A stretch of DNA of 64,000 nucleotides from assembly GCA_963829575.1 (NCBI GenBank), contig CAWHJF010000002.1, forward strand, positions 62,001 through 126,000, written 5' to 3'. Both the position numbers and the translations under genes were made by a program. A model generated the notes under the pieces. It was not told the origin of the DNA. It searched no databases and saw only the letters and a program-made list of their open reading frames with translations. Shown piece after piece: positions 33,633 to 43,045 of this stretch (within the stretch, counting starts at the first letter, position 1; every line of letters starts with the position of its first letter). This DNA is from KACC-23026 sp963829575. Lineage in GTDB: Bacteria; Bacillota; Bacilli; Bacillales; Sporolactobacillaceae.

Positions 33633-34670
33633 ATGACAAAAGTATATTATAACGGTGACATTCAAGAGGACGTTTTACGATCAAAAAAAATCGCAGTCGT
33701 CGGTTATGGTTCTCAAGGCCACGCCCACGCGCTTAACTTGCGTGAGAGCGGCTTTGATGTCGTCATTGGCTTAAGAAAAGGTGGTTCTTATGACCGCGCT
33801 ATTGAGGATGGTTTTGACGTACTTTCTGTTAAAGAAGCGGCTGAACTTGCGGATGTCATCATGATCCTACTTCCGGACGAACTTCAACCAGAAGTCTATG
33901 AAAATGAGATCAAGCCAGGTTTGAAAGCTGGTAACTCATTAGTGTTTGCCCATGGTTTTAACGTGCATTTTAACCAAGTTGTACCACCATCTGATGTCAA
34001 TGTCTTCCTTGTTGCACCAAAAGGACCGGGTCACTTAGTCCGTCGTACTTATCAAGAAGGTGCCGGTGTACCTGCTTTAATCGGTGTGTACCAAGATCAA
34101 TCCGGAGATGCCAAAGATCTTGCTTTAGCTTATGCAAAAGGAATTGGAGCGGCTCGTGCGGGTGTGCTTGAAACAACCTTCCAAGAAGAAACTGAAACTG
34201 ACCTATTTGGCGAGCAAGCTGTTCTTTGCGGTGGTTTAACGGCACTCATCAAAGCAGGTTTTGAGACCCTTACAGAAGCGGGTTATCAACCAGAAGTGGC
34301 TTACTTTGAATGTCTTCACGAAATGAAATTAATCGTCGACCTTATTTATGAAGGTGGATTAAGCAACATGCGCTACTCCATTTCTGATACCGCTCAATGG
34401 GGTGACTTTGTATCTGGACCACGCGTTGTTGATGCAGCTACAAAAGAGCGTATGAAAGGGATCTTAAAAGATATTCAAGATGGTGAATTTGCAAAAGGTT
34501 GGATCTTAGAAAATAAGACAAACCGTCCTGTCTTTAACGCAATTAACAGAAAAGAAAATGCCCATCCAATTGAGGTAGTTGGTGAACAACTTCGTGAATT
34601 AATGCCATTCGTTAAGAAACAAGTTCGTCCTACTCAAAAAAAGGAAGTGGTAACAGGTGCGGACGCTTAA
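33633..34670 (+). CDS. ilvC: Ketol-acid reductoisomerase
   Basis: NADPH- and Mg-dependent enzyme acting after acetolactate synthase. The Rossmann motif GYGSQGHAHALNLRESGFDV is near residue 25. The metal and substrate residues lie in FQEETETDLFGEQAVLCGG and YECLHEMKLIVDLIYEGG-type blocks. At 345 residues it is a class I enzyme of normal length. An ATG follows AGAGGAG. The end overlaps leuA by 14 bases. Confidence 0.95.
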   Translation: MTKVYYNGDIQEDVLRSKKIAVVGYGSQGHAHALNLRESGFDVVIGLRKGGSYDRAIEDGFDVLSVKEAAELADVIMILLPDELQPEVYENEIKPGLKAGNSLVFAHGFNVHFNQVVPPSDVNVFLVAPKGPGHLVRRTYQEGAGVPALIGVYQDQSGDAKDLALAYAKGIGAARAGVLETTFQEETETDLFGEQAVLCGGLTALIKAGFETLTEAGYQPEVAYFECLHEMKLIVDLIYEGGLSNMRYSISDTAQWGDFVSGPRVVDAATKERMKGILKDIQDGEFAKGWILENKTNRPVFNAINRKENAHPIEVVGEQLRELMPFVKKQVRPTQKKEVVTGADA

Positions 34671-35844
34671 AATCTTTGACACAACCCTAAGAGATGGTGA
34701 ACAATCCCCAGGCGTTAATTTGAATCAATATGAAAAAGTTGAGATTGCGAAACAAATTGCTTGTATGGGTGTCGACATCATGGAAGCGGGTTATGCTGCT
34801 TCCTCTAGGGGAGATTTTTTAGCGGTTGAGCGCGTTGCAAAAGAAATTCAAACCGTTTCGATTGCAAGTCTTTCACGTGCAAACAAGAAAGATATCGAAA
34901 TAGCTTGGGAGGCTTTAAAGGGGGGCGTTAAGCCCCACCTCCACATCGTTCTTGCTACGAGCCCAATTCATATGAAACATAAGCTTCGTATGACTCCAGA
35001 ACAAGTGATTGAAATAGGTGTTGAATCTGTAAAATTAGCTCGCAAAACCTTTCCTGAGGTTGAGTTCTGCTGTGAAGATGCTACGCGTTCTGAGCTTCCT
35101 TTTTTGGCTGAAATGATTGAGCGAGTCATTCAAGCAGGAGCCACGGTTATTAATTTGCCGGATACAGTAGGGTATACGACTCCAAACGAATATGCGAATC
35201 TTTTTAAATATGTGAAAAATCAGGTTCCTTCAGTTGGCAAAGTGACCCTTTCAGCGCATTGCCATGATGATCTTGGTCTTGCAGTTGCCAATACGCTTGC
35301 GGCGATAGAGGCAGGTGTTGATCAAGTGGAGGGCACGATTAATGGAATTGGAGAACGTGCGGGAAACGCCTCTCTTGAAGAAATTGCCGTAGCTCTGCAC
35401 ATACGTAAAGATGTCTATCACACAGCTGAAACTAAATTAAAGCTGGATGAGATCACGAAAACAAGTCAACTGGTTAGTCAGTTAACTGGTATGATCATTT
35501 CGCCAAATAAAGCGATCGTTGGGAAAAATGCTTTTGCCCACGAGTCTGGGATTCATCAAGATGGCATACTCAAAGAGAAATCGACATATGAAATCATTTC
35601 ACCAGAACTCGTTGGTTTGGCTTCTAATCAATTTGTACTAGGTAAACACTCGGGTCGCCATGCTTTAAAAGAAAATTTACTTGAATTAGGCTACGAACTC
35701 TCAACTGATGACGTAGCAGCTGTGTTTGAAACGTTTAAGCAATTAACTGAAACGAAGAAGGAAATTTTAGAAGAGGACCTTCACAAAATCGTTGCCATGC
35801 ACCAAAAAATGCAACAAGATCCTGGAAGAGTAAAGGCCCTTTAA
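34657..35844 (+). CDS. leuA: 2-isopropylmalate synthase lacking the regulatory domain, 395 aa
   Basis: First enzyme of leucine synthesis. The catalytic barrel is complete: DTTLRDGEQSPGVNL at the start, the metal ligands HCHDDLGLAVAN, and NGIGERAGN. The linker subdomain (HESGIHQDGILKEKSTYEI, LGKHSGRHALKENLLELGY) follows. The protein ends at residue 395, whereas bacterial LeuA is usually about 510 residues with a C-terminal leucine-binding dimer domain. No trace of that domain is present in any frame before leuB, 43 bases away. The GTG start is inside ilvC. Leucine feedback inhibition is therefore probably absent. Confidence 0.9.
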   Translation: MRTLKIFDTTLRDGEQSPGVNLNQYEKVEIAKQIACMGVDIMEAGYAASSRGDFLAVERVAKEIQTVSIASLSRANKKDIEIAWEALKGGVKPHLHIVLATSPIHMKHKLRMTPEQVIEIGVESVKLARKTFPEVEFCCEDATRSELPFLAEMIERVIQAGATVINLPDTVGYTTPNEYANLFKYVKNQVPSVGKVTLSAHCHDDLGLAVANTLAAIEAGVDQVEGTINGIGERAGNASLEEIAVALHIRKDVYHTAETKLKLDEITKTSQLVSQLTGMIISPNKAIVGKNAFAHESGIHQDGILKEKSTYEIISPELVGLASNQFVLGKHSGRHALKENLLELGYELSTDDVAAVFETFKQLTETKKEILEEDLHKIVAMHQKMQQDPGRVKAL

Positions 35845-35887
35845 ACGCTTTAGGTGAAGAGCCTTTTGTAAGAGGAGGACATACATT

Positions 35888-36967
35888 TTGGAAAAAAAAA
35901 TTGCTGTATTGCCAGGTGATGGCATTGGGCCAGAAGTTATGGATGGGGCCCTTAAAGTATTAGAAGTAATTGGAAATCGATTCAATCACCGCTTTGAAGT
36001 CACAAAGGGATTAATCGGGGGGATTGCGATTGATGAAGAAGGGACGCCTCTTCCTGATGCGACGGTTCAACTCTGCCAATCAAGCGATGCCGTATTACTA
36101 GGTGCTGTAGGAGGACCACAGTGGGATCGTAATCCCTCGCATTTACGTCCAGAAAAAGGATTGCTCGGAATTCGCAAGGCGCTTGGTCTATTTGCAAATC
36201 TACGTCCGGTTGCGATTCAAAAAGCGTTATCAGAAGCATCGTCATTAAAGCCTTCTATCGTAGAAAATGTAGATATGATGATTGTTCGTGAACTAACTGG
36301 TGGCATCTATTTCGGAGAACCGAGCGGGATGGTGGATGAAAACACTGTTGTGGACACCCTCCGTTATACGCGTGAAGAAATTGAACGTGTGGTCCGAGCT
36401 GCATTTGACCTTGCTAGAAAAAGACGTCATCATTTAACCTCTGTGGATAAAGCGAATGTCTTAGAATCTAGTAAACTTTGGCGAGAGATTGTTGAACAAG
36501 TCGCACCAGATTATCCAGACGTCACGGTCAATCATGTTTTGGTCGATGCTTGTGCGATGAAACTTATTCAAGACCCTAGCCAATTTGATGTCGTAGTGAC
36601 GGAAAATTTATTTGGAGATATTTTGAGTGACGAAGCCTCTATGTTAACCGGTTCACTGGGTATGCTTCCATCAGCGAGCTTGCGGTCGGATTCATTTGGT
36701 TTATATGAGCCGGTTCACGGTTCTGCACCTGATATCGCGGGACAAAATAAAGCCAATCCACTTGCTATGTTAACTTCGGTAGCCATGATGCTTCGCTATT
36801 CGTTTAATCTCTCTGAAGAGGCCAATGCTTTAGAGCAAACCATTGAGCAGGTTTTAGAAAATGGCTATCGTACATTTGATTTATTTAATGGTGAGGGCAC
36901 GCGTCTAGGTACCACTGAAATGATCGACCAAGTCATTGCAACACTGGAGTCTAAAACGACCGTCTAA
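35888..36967 (+). CDS. leuB: 3-isopropylmalate dehydrogenase
   Basis: NAD- and Mg-dependent decarboxylating dehydrogenase of leucine synthesis. The protein starts KIAVLPGDGIGPEVMDGALKVL, has the LLGAVGGPQWD loop, the substrate region NVDMMIVRELTGGIYFG and the metal-binding ENLFGDILSDEASML. It is 359 residues from a TTG start behind AGAGGAGG. Confidence 0.94.
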   Translation: MEKKIAVLPGDGIGPEVMDGALKVLEVIGNRFNHRFEVTKGLIGGIAIDEEGTPLPDATVQLCQSSDAVLLGAVGGPQWDRNPSHLRPEKGLLGIRKALGLFANLRPVAIQKALSEASSLKPSIVENVDMMIVRELTGGIYFGEPSGMVDENTVVDTLRYTREEIERVVRAAFDLARKRRHHLTSVDKANVLESSKLWREIVEQVAPDYPDVTVNHVLVDACAMKLIQDPSQFDVVVTENLFGDILSDEASMLTGSLGMLPSASLRSDSFGLYEPVHGSAPDIAGQNKANPLAMLTSVAMMLRYSFNLSEEANALEQTIEQVLENGYRTFDLFNGEGTRLGTTEMIDQVIATLESKTTV

Positions 36968-37073
36968 TAGGTCAAGTCTATTGTTTACCAACCAGTCCAA
37001 CGATAATAGATTGAGACGTTTATTTTTACATTTATTTATTTGAATATTAACTAAATGAGTAGGAGGGATTCAG

Positions 37074-38495
37074 TTGGCGAAAACAATTATTGAAAAAATC
37101 TGGGAATCCCATGTTGTGCACCAAGAAGATGGAAAACCAGACTTGCTTTATATCGACCTTCAATTGGTGCATGAGGTCACTTCGCCTCAGGCATTTGAAG
37201 GCTTAAGAATCAATGGAAGAACGGTCCGTCGTCCAGATCTTACGTATGCAACAATGGATCATAACGTACCGACCAAGCATCGCAGTGTGATCAGCGATGA
37301 AATCTCGAAAAATCAAATGGACACTCTTAAAAAGAATTGTCAAGAATTTGGTATTGACTTAGCTGATCTCGATCATCCCGATCAAGGAATTGTCCACGTC
37401 ATTGGACCTGAATTAGGGTTGACACAACCAGGGAAAACCATTGTATGCGGAGATAGTCATACGTCTACACATGGTGCTTTCGGTGCTTTATCATTCGGGA
37501 TTGGAACAAGTGAAGTCGAGCATGTCCTTGCAACTCAGACGTTGTGGCAAGCAAAGCCTAAGACGCTTCAAGTAAAGGTCAATGGTAAGCTTCAACGAGG
37601 CGTAACCGCTAAAGATTTGATTCTTGCGTTCATCGCGCAGAATGGCGTCAGTGTTGGAACGGGTTATGTCATTGAATACACAGGTGAAGCAATCCGTAAT
37701 TTGACAATGGAAGAACGGATGACTGTTTGTAACATGACCATTGAAGCGGGTGCCCGTGCAGGTCTAATCAGTCCTGATGAAACGACCATTGACTACCTAC
37801 GTGGCCGTCGTCATGTGCCATCTGGTGACACTTTTGAAGAAGTTGCAAACGTTTGGCGTGCATTAGCAACAGACGAAGGGGCGACCTATGATCGCACGAT
37901 TGAACTTGATGCGACAGCGATCGAGCCACAAGTTACTTGGGGAACAAACCCATCAATGGGTGCTCCGGTCACAGGCAACGTGCCAAATGCTCTTGATTTT
38001 ACAAATGATTCGGAACGTGCTTCATTTGAGCAAGCTATTGAGTACATGGGACTCGAAGCGGGTGTGCCACTACAAAATGTAGCTATTGACCATGTCTTTA
38101 TTGGTTCTTGTACAAATTCAAGAATAAGTGATCTTCGTGCCGCGGCTTCTGTTATTATAGGCAAAAAGGTACATCCAAGTGTAACAGCTATTGTCGTTCC
38201 AGGTTCTCAATCTGTTCGAATTCAGGCCGAACAAGAAGGCTTGGATCAAGTGTTTACAGAAGCTGGTTTTGAGTGGCGTGATGCCGGTTGTAGCATGTGC
38301 CTTGCGATGAATGATGATGTGCTTCAACCAGGCGAGCGTTGTGCGTCAACCTCAAATCGGAACTTTGAGGGTCGCCAAGGGAATGGCTCAAGAACGCATC
38401 TTGTCAGCCCACAAATGGCCGCAGCCGCTGCTCTATTCGGTAAATTTGTAGACATTCGTAATCTATTAAAAGATCAAGTGGAGGTGTCCAACTAA
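37074..38495 (+). CDS. leuC: 3-isopropylmalate dehydratase large subunit
   Basis: Aconitase-family [4Fe-4S] subunit isomerising 2- to 3-isopropylmalate with LeuD. The cluster cysteines are in IGSCTNSRISDL and AGCSMCLAMN, and the active-site segment is CGDSHTSTHGAFGALSFGIGTSEVEHVLATQTL. It is 473 residues. The TTG start follows AGGAGGG. A hairpin-prone spacer of about 105 bases separates it from leuB. Stop and leuD start overlap by one base. Confidence 0.95.
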   Translation: MAKTIIEKIWESHVVHQEDGKPDLLYIDLQLVHEVTSPQAFEGLRINGRTVRRPDLTYATMDHNVPTKHRSVISDEISKNQMDTLKKNCQEFGIDLADLDHPDQGIVHVIGPELGLTQPGKTIVCGDSHTSTHGAFGALSFGIGTSEVEHVLATQTLWQAKPKTLQVKVNGKLQRGVTAKDLILAFIAQNGVSVGTGYVIEYTGEAIRNLTMEERMTVCNMTIEAGARAGLISPDETTIDYLRGRRHVPSGDTFEEVANVWRALATDEGATYDRTIELDATAIEPQVTWGTNPSMGAPVTGNVPNALDFTNDSERASFEQAIEYMGLEAGVPLQNVAIDHVFIGSCTNSRISDLRAAASVIIGKKVHPSVTAIVVPGSQSVRIQAEQEGLDQVFTEAGFEWRDAGCSMCLAMNDDVLQPGERCASTSNRNFEGRQGNGSRTHLVSPQMAAAAALFGKFVDIRNLLKDQVEVSN

Positions 38496-39082
38496 TGAAC
38501 GCTTTAACGATTCATAATGGTCTTGTGGCGCCGCTTGATCGTCGAAATGTCGACACAGACCAAATTATTCCAAAGCAATTTTTAAAAAGAATTGAACGCT
38601 CTGGTTTTGGCGAGTTCCTATTCTTCAATTGGAGATATGATAACAAAGGGAATGAGCGTCCAGATTTTGTTCTCAATGATGCTAAATTTAAGGGAACGAG
38701 TATTTTGGTAGCGGGAGATAATTTTGGTTGTGGGTCTTCGCGTGAGCATGCGCCTTGGGCACTTGAGGATTATGGCTTCCGCGTGGTGATTGCGCCAAGC
38801 TATGCCGATATCTTCTACAACAACTGCTTCAAAAACGGAATTCTTCCCATCGCGTTAGATGAAGAACTCGTAAATCAATTGTTGGAGAATGCCCAAAAAG
38901 GGGATTACCACTTAACAGTTGATCTAGCGAACCAAATCTTGACCGATGGAGCAGGCTTTTCCGCTTCATTTGACGTGGATCCAGAGCGCAAGCATCGCCT
39001 CTTAAACGGTTTGGACGATATCTCACTGACATTAGAACTTGATGATAAAATTGCAGCATTTGAAAAAGCCAAATTAGCCTAA
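38495..39082 (+). CDS. leuD: 3-isopropylmalate dehydratase small subunit
   Basis: Swivel-domain partner of LeuC. Recognised by NVDTDQIIPKQFLKRIERSGFG and the substrate-binding GDNFGCGSSREHAPWAL. At 195 residues it has typical length. It starts within the leuC stop (TAATG) and ends the operon at a strong terminator. Confidence 0.95.
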   Translation: MNALTIHNGLVAPLDRRNVDTDQIIPKQFLKRIERSGFGEFLFFNWRYDNKGNERPDFVLNDAKFKGTSILVAGDNFGCGSSREHAPWALEDYGFRVVIAPSYADIFYNNCFKNGILPIALDEELVNQLLENAQKGDYHLTVDLANQILTDGAGFSASFDVDPERKHRLLNGLDDISLTLELDDKIAAFEKAKLA

Positions 39083-39093
39083 TATATGCATGA

Positions 39094-39122
39094 CGCCCCC
39101 TCTTTTTGAGGGGGCTTTTGTG
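39094..39122 (+). terminator. Terminator of the ilv-leu operon
   Basis: GCCCCCTC-TTTTT-GAGGGGGC followed by TTTTGTG. Confidence 0.9.
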
Positions 39123-39128
39123 TTTGTA

Positions 39129-39720
39129 CGGGCTTTGAGAAGGCCGCATTGTTCCCGAAACGCGAACGGAGAAGCGTTACGGGAACTGAAAAGGTCGCAT
39201 TGTTCCCAAAACGCGAACGGAGAAGCGTTACGGGAACTAACCAAGGTCGATGAGTCCCGAACAAGAGGTAGATGCGACGTACGGGCACCATCTGAGGGAT
39301 GTCAGTTCCCGAAAACAAAATGATCAAGTGTTACGGGAACTGAAAAGGTCGCATTGTTCCCGAAACGCGAACGGAGAAGCGTTACGGGAACTAACCAAGG
39401 TCGATGAGTCCCGAACAAGAGGTAGATGCGACGTACGGGCACAATCTGAGGGATGTCAGTTCCCGAAAACAAAATGATCAAGCGTTACAGGAACTGAAAA
39501 GGCCGCATTGTTCCCAAAACACGAACGGAGAAGCGTTACGGGAACTAACCCAGGCTGATAACTCCCAAACAAGAGGTAGATACGACGTACGGGCACAATC
39601 TGAGGGATGTCAGTTCCCGAAAACAAAATGATCAAGCGTTACGGGAACTGAAAAGGTCGCATTGTTCCCGAAACGCGAACGGAGAAGCGTTACGGGAACT
39701 AACCCAGGCTGATAACTCCC
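39129..39720. repeat. Tandem palindromic repeat array, left block (period 154 bp)
   Basis: The word GCATTGTTCCC recurs at 39146, 39197, 39351, 39505 and 39659: one 51-base step, then three 154-base steps. Each 154-bp unit holds three related subunits, each a hairpin. The best is GTTCCCG-A-AACGC with GCGTT-A-CGGGAAC around a 10-base loop. Another is CAGTTCCCG/CGGGAACTG. The array ends inside a subunit at 39720. Because 154 is not a multiple of three, the array is not a coding repeat. Confidence 0.93.
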
Positions 39721-39764
39721 CAAAAAAAGGGGAAAACCTAAATTTGTACTTTTTAAATAAGGAT

Positions 39765-40736
39765 CTAGCAATCCTCTTCTGTTTTAGTTATTGTAAAATA
39801 ATGGATTTTGGATGGGTGATTTGTGACCTTATCAAATTTTTTACTAAGTACACTTCTAATGGTTTTGGAAGAAAGTTGACCGATATTGCACCATTCTTTA
39901 ATTAGAGGAGTTGAAATATTCAACTCAGGAAATAGAAGGGAAATCTCTTCAATAACTCTTGTGAGGCCAGTTTCTATTTTTTCTATTTGGCCACATTGGC
40001 TACATGTAAAATTTGTTTTGGTACTCTGTTTTAGTGCAAATGAAGAACAGAACTTACAATATAGTCCTTTTTTTATGGAATCATAGCTATAGCTGGGAAT
40101 TTTAATTTTTTCATAGGGTGAATTTACTGTATGAAGAGATAATAGTTTTTGTGCAATTTCAATGTGACCTTTTGTTATGGATGAAGAGGAGGATGTTGAG
40201 GTTAATTTATTAATATATCGATTGATCTGTGTTGGGAAAATAATTGGTAGATTTTTAGTGGAATCATACATCGTGAATTCGGGATTGGTAAATACGATGT
40301 TTGATTTAAGAGGAAGTTTTAGAGACGAATGTAGACAATCTCGAAGTGCATTTTCAATTCGGGAAAGTTGATGAAATGGATTTTTCATTTCCTTTCCAGA
40401 CATTGAATATAGTCGCTCGTTCTCAGTGTAATAATCACCTTCGTAGTTTTTAATCTCATGAGGAAAAATTTTATTACTGGATATTGCAAGCGAATCAATC
40501 TGAATAATCGTGTTATTCCATTGTAGTAACAGATCACTAATGATTATGAATTTTGAGTCTGGTAGTTCCAATAGGCGCTTCTCAAAAAACTGTTCACCGA
40601 TAAAACCTTTCTCATCATTTAAATAATAACTCCATTCTTTTTCGCTGAAACGAATTCGATGCTTTAAATGTCGATTGACTTTTAGATGGTGTGATAATTC
40701 AAGTGGTTTCATATGCACGATTGAAAATTCCTCCAT
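39765..40736 (-). CDS. NERD-domain protein with zinc ribbon, 323 aa
   Basis: The N-terminal half matches the nuclease-related domain (NERD): GFIGEQFFEKRLLEL at about residue 44, IQIDSLAISSNKIFPHEIKNYEGDYY with the Asp and Glu-Lys positions of a restriction-like fold, then the helix NPFHQLSRIENALRDCL. A zinc ribbon (CKFCSS...CSQCGQ, residues 230-252) and a helical tail follow. NERD proteins are suspected DNA-processing enzymes; activity here is inferred only. The ribosome site before this ATG is weak, and a GTG six codons on lies after GGAGG. The gene sits between two blocks of the same repeat and is AT-richer than its neighbours. Confidence 0.75.
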   Translation of the reverse strand: MEEFSIVHMKPLELSHHLKVNRHLKHRIRFSEKEWSYYLNDEKGFIGEQFFEKRLLELPDSKFIIISDLLLQWNNTIIQIDSLAISSNKIFPHEIKNYEGDYYTENERLYSMSGKEMKNPFHQLSRIENALRDCLHSSLKLPLKSNIVFTNPEFTMYDSTKNLPIIFPTQINRYINKLTSTSSSSSITKGHIEIAQKLLSLHTVNSPYEKIKIPSYSYDSIKKGLYCKFCSSFALKQSTKTNFTCSQCGQIEKIETGLTRVIEEISLLFPELNISTPLIKEWCNIGQLSSKTIRSVLSKKFDKVTNHPSKIHYFTITKTEEDC

Positions 40737-40753
40737 TTCTACATTTTATGACA

Positions 40754-40782
40754 AATATAGCATTATGATCTGGATAAGACAA
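40754..40782 (-). promoter_or_regulatory. Sigma-A promoter of the NERD gene
   Basis: On the minus strand TTGTCT, 17 bases, TATATT, ending about 18 bases before the ATG at 40736. Confidence 0.55.
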
Positions 40783-40846
40783 TAAGATTTTACACCGGGA
40801 TGGGGACTTAATGAAAATATTACTTTAATTATAGTTGGGTCTTAGT

Positions 40847-41345
40847 TTCCGAAAATAAAGTAATATTGCATTTTGAGAACTTAAAAGAGTTACGGGAACT
40901 AACCAAGGTCGATGAGTCCCGAACAAGAGGTAGATGCGACATACGGGCACAATCTGAGGGATGTCAGTTCCCGAAAACAAAATGATCAAGTGTTACGGGA
41001 ACTGAAAAGGTCGCATTGTTCCCGAAACGCGAACGGAGAAGCGTTACGGGAACTAACCCAGGCCGATAACTCCCAAACAAGAGGTAGATACGACGTACGG
41101 GCACAATCTGAGGGATGTCAGTTCCCGAAAACAAAATGATCAAGCGTTACAGGAACTGAAAAGGCCGCATTGTTCCCAAAACACGAACGGAGAAGCGTTA
41201 CGGGAACTAACCCAGGCTGATAACTCCCAAACAAGAGGTAGATACGACGTACGGGCACAATCTGAGGGATGTCAGTTCCCGAAAACAAAATGATCAAGAG
41301 TTACGGGAACTGAAAAGGTCGCATTGTTCCCAAAACAGGAACGGA
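40847..41345. repeat. Tandem palindromic repeat array, right block (period 154 bp)
   Basis: GCATTGTTCCC recurs at 41013, 41167 and 41321, again 154 bases apart, in the same orientation as the left block. The left edge (40847-40893) is a decayed subunit still alignable to the CAGTTCCCGAAAAC subunit. A unit carrying the private variants TACAGGAACTG, GGCCGCATTG and AAAACACGAACGG is present in both blocks (39487-39634 and 41149-41296), showing recent duplication or conversion between them. Confidence 0.93.
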
Positions 41346-41448
41346 AACCATCGCGCACCACGAGTTGCAATTTCCAGGCATGTCTTTCAGATGGACAATC
41401 ATAGACTAATAATAGCAACTGATGGATCTAGATGTAGGAGGTGGGAGA

Positions 41449-41811
41449 TTGGATTATAGTGTCAATTGGGATCGCGCAAAGACCTATGCCATAAAGCTTT
41501 GGCCTATTCGGGGAGAGCATTATCAATTGTTTGTACGACGTTTTCGAACCGAATTATGGGCGTATTGCTTAACAACACCCTTTTTTTTAGCCGTTCCTCT
41601 TTATGTGTTTAGAGCGATGTCACAGAGCGACTTTGGGATGGGGGTGGTGCATTTTTTATTCGCATGTCTGTTTTTGATTCCTTGGTTTTTCGTACCGACC
41701 GTGGTGATTCTAGCCTACAAAAAAACATGGCCGATTCTTGCAGGATGGGGCCTATATAATTTGGCATTTATTATATGTTGGTTGATTTTTTTTGAACAAG
41801 TCCTGGGTTGA
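41449..41811 (+). CDS. Unknown membrane protein, 120 aa
   Basis: Three hydrophobic segments (AYCLTTPFFLAVPLYVF, VHFLFACLFLIPWFFVPTVVILAY, WGLYNLAFIICWLIFFEQVL) follow a basic cytoplasmic N-terminus. The TTG at 41449 lies five bases after GGAGGTG; an ATG at 41422 is also in frame but lacks a site. It is 65 bases before dacB, so possibly co-expressed with the cortex genes. The family is not recognised. Confidence 0.6.
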   Translation: MDYSVNWDRAKTYAIKLWPIRGEHYQLFVRRFRTELWAYCLTTPFFLAVPLYVFRAMSQSDFGMGVVHFLFACLFLIPWFFVPTVVILAYKKTWPILAGWGLYNLAFIICWLIFFEQVLG

Positions 41812-41875
41812 GTGGGAATAAACCACTAGGCCGAGCATAAACTTGTACAAAATACGGTAAGGGACGGGATATAGT

Positions 41876-43045
41876 GTGACAACAACCATTCTAAAAAAGT
41901 CGATCATCTTGGTCGTCACGTTTGCCTTGCTCCTGTTGGGCATTCCGCATAATAAAGTTAGAGCCAAAAGCAATACATTACCACAAATTTCGGATTCCGC
42001 TGCAGCGTCCATCTTAATGGATCAAGATTCAGGACGAGTTCTATATGGGAAGAACATTCATCAAAAAAGACGAATCGCCAGTATCACTAAAGTGATGACG
42101 GCTATTCTTGCCATAGAATCTGGAAAAATGAATCAAACGGTGACCATTAGTTCAAATGCAGCTGGGACAGAAGGGTCTTCCCTTTATCTAAAAGCGGGCC
42201 AGAAAAATAAGCTTAAAGACCTGGTGTATGGCTTAATGCTTCGTTCTGGAAATGATTCCGCGGTAGCGATCGCAGAAACGGTTGGCGGTAGCGTTAAGGG
42301 GTTTACAACGCTAATGAACAAAAAAGCTCAAGAACTCGGGATGATGGATACTAATTTTTCTAATCCACACGGGTTAGATAATACAGAAGACCATTACTCA
42401 TCGGCTTATGATATGGCGCTCTTAACAAGTTACGCTATGAAAAATCCAACTTTTCGGACGATCTTTAAAACCAAGTACCATTCCGCTCCCAATGATAAAG
42501 AAAAGTGGGATTATAAGTGGAAAAATAAGAACAAACTTCTGTTCAGATACGACTATTCGACAGGTGGAAAAACGGGCTACACTAAGAAAGCAAGACGAAC
42601 ACTGATATCTACAGCCAGTAATAAGGGCATGAACTTAGTGGTTGTGACTTTAAATGATGGTAATGACTGGCAAGACCATATGAATCTTTTTAATTGGGGA
42701 TTTCACAACTATACGCCGACCACTATATTGAAAAAGGGAAAAGTGACCGGCATCCAAAATCCATTTTATAAAAATCATGTGTTTGCTAAACGTGATCTGG
42801 TTCTCCCGCTTACAAAAGACGAACAAACCAATCTAAAAACGTCGATTACCTTATTGCAACCACCAAAAGAAGAGAAGACATGGAAAGTGGTTCCTGACAC
42901 TATTGGGAAATTAACGGTTCAGGCGGATGGTGAAACGCTTGCCACGCTTCCGCTCTTTTATAATCAACCGAAAGAAAAAGAGTCGTTTTGGGCTAATTTA
43001 TTTTCCTTTTTTCATAATATCCTAGGCGCAGTTCCAAATGATTAA
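41876..43045 (+). CDS. dacB: Sporulation D-alanyl-D-alanine carboxypeptidase DacB
   Basis: Penicillin-binding protein 5*-type carboxypeptidase that limits cross-linking of the spore cortex. It has a signal peptide (residues 1-30), the motifs SITK, SGN in LRSGNDSAVAIAE and KTG in GGKTGYT, and a C-terminal anchoring helix region (FWANLFSFFHNILG). It is 389 residues with a GTG start. It overlaps spmA by eight bases in the conserved dacB-spmA-spmB operon. Confidence 0.92.
   Translation: MTTTILKKSIILVVTFALLLLGIPHNKVRAKSNTLPQISDSAAASILMDQDSGRVLYGKNIHQKRRIASITKVMTAILAIESGKMNQTVTISSNAAGTEGSSLYLKAGQKNKLKDLVYGLMLRSGNDSAVAIAETVGGSVKGFTTLMNKKAQELGMMDTNFSNPHGLDNTEDHYSSAYDMALLTSYAMKNPTFRTIFKTKYHSAPNDKEKWDYKWKNKNKLLFRYDYSTGGKTGYTKKARRTLISTASNKGMNLVVVTLNDGNDWQDHMNLFNWGFHNYTPTTILKKGKVTGIQNPFYKNHVFAKRDLVLPLTKDEQTNLKTSITLLQPPKEEKTWKVVPDTIGKLTVQADGETLATLPLFYNQPKEKESFWANLFSFFHNILGAVPND

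Noticed and set aside
39090..39631. Three overlapping 75-77 codon open frames in the left repeat block, and one more at 40912-41139
   Set aside because: They arise because each repeat unit is open in the same relative frame. The 154-base period is not divisible by three, there are no ribosome sites, and the hairpins explain the conservation.
39129..41345. Possible CRISPR array in the repeat blocks
   Set aside because: There are no unique spacers: the whole 154-bp unit repeats, and no cas genes are present.
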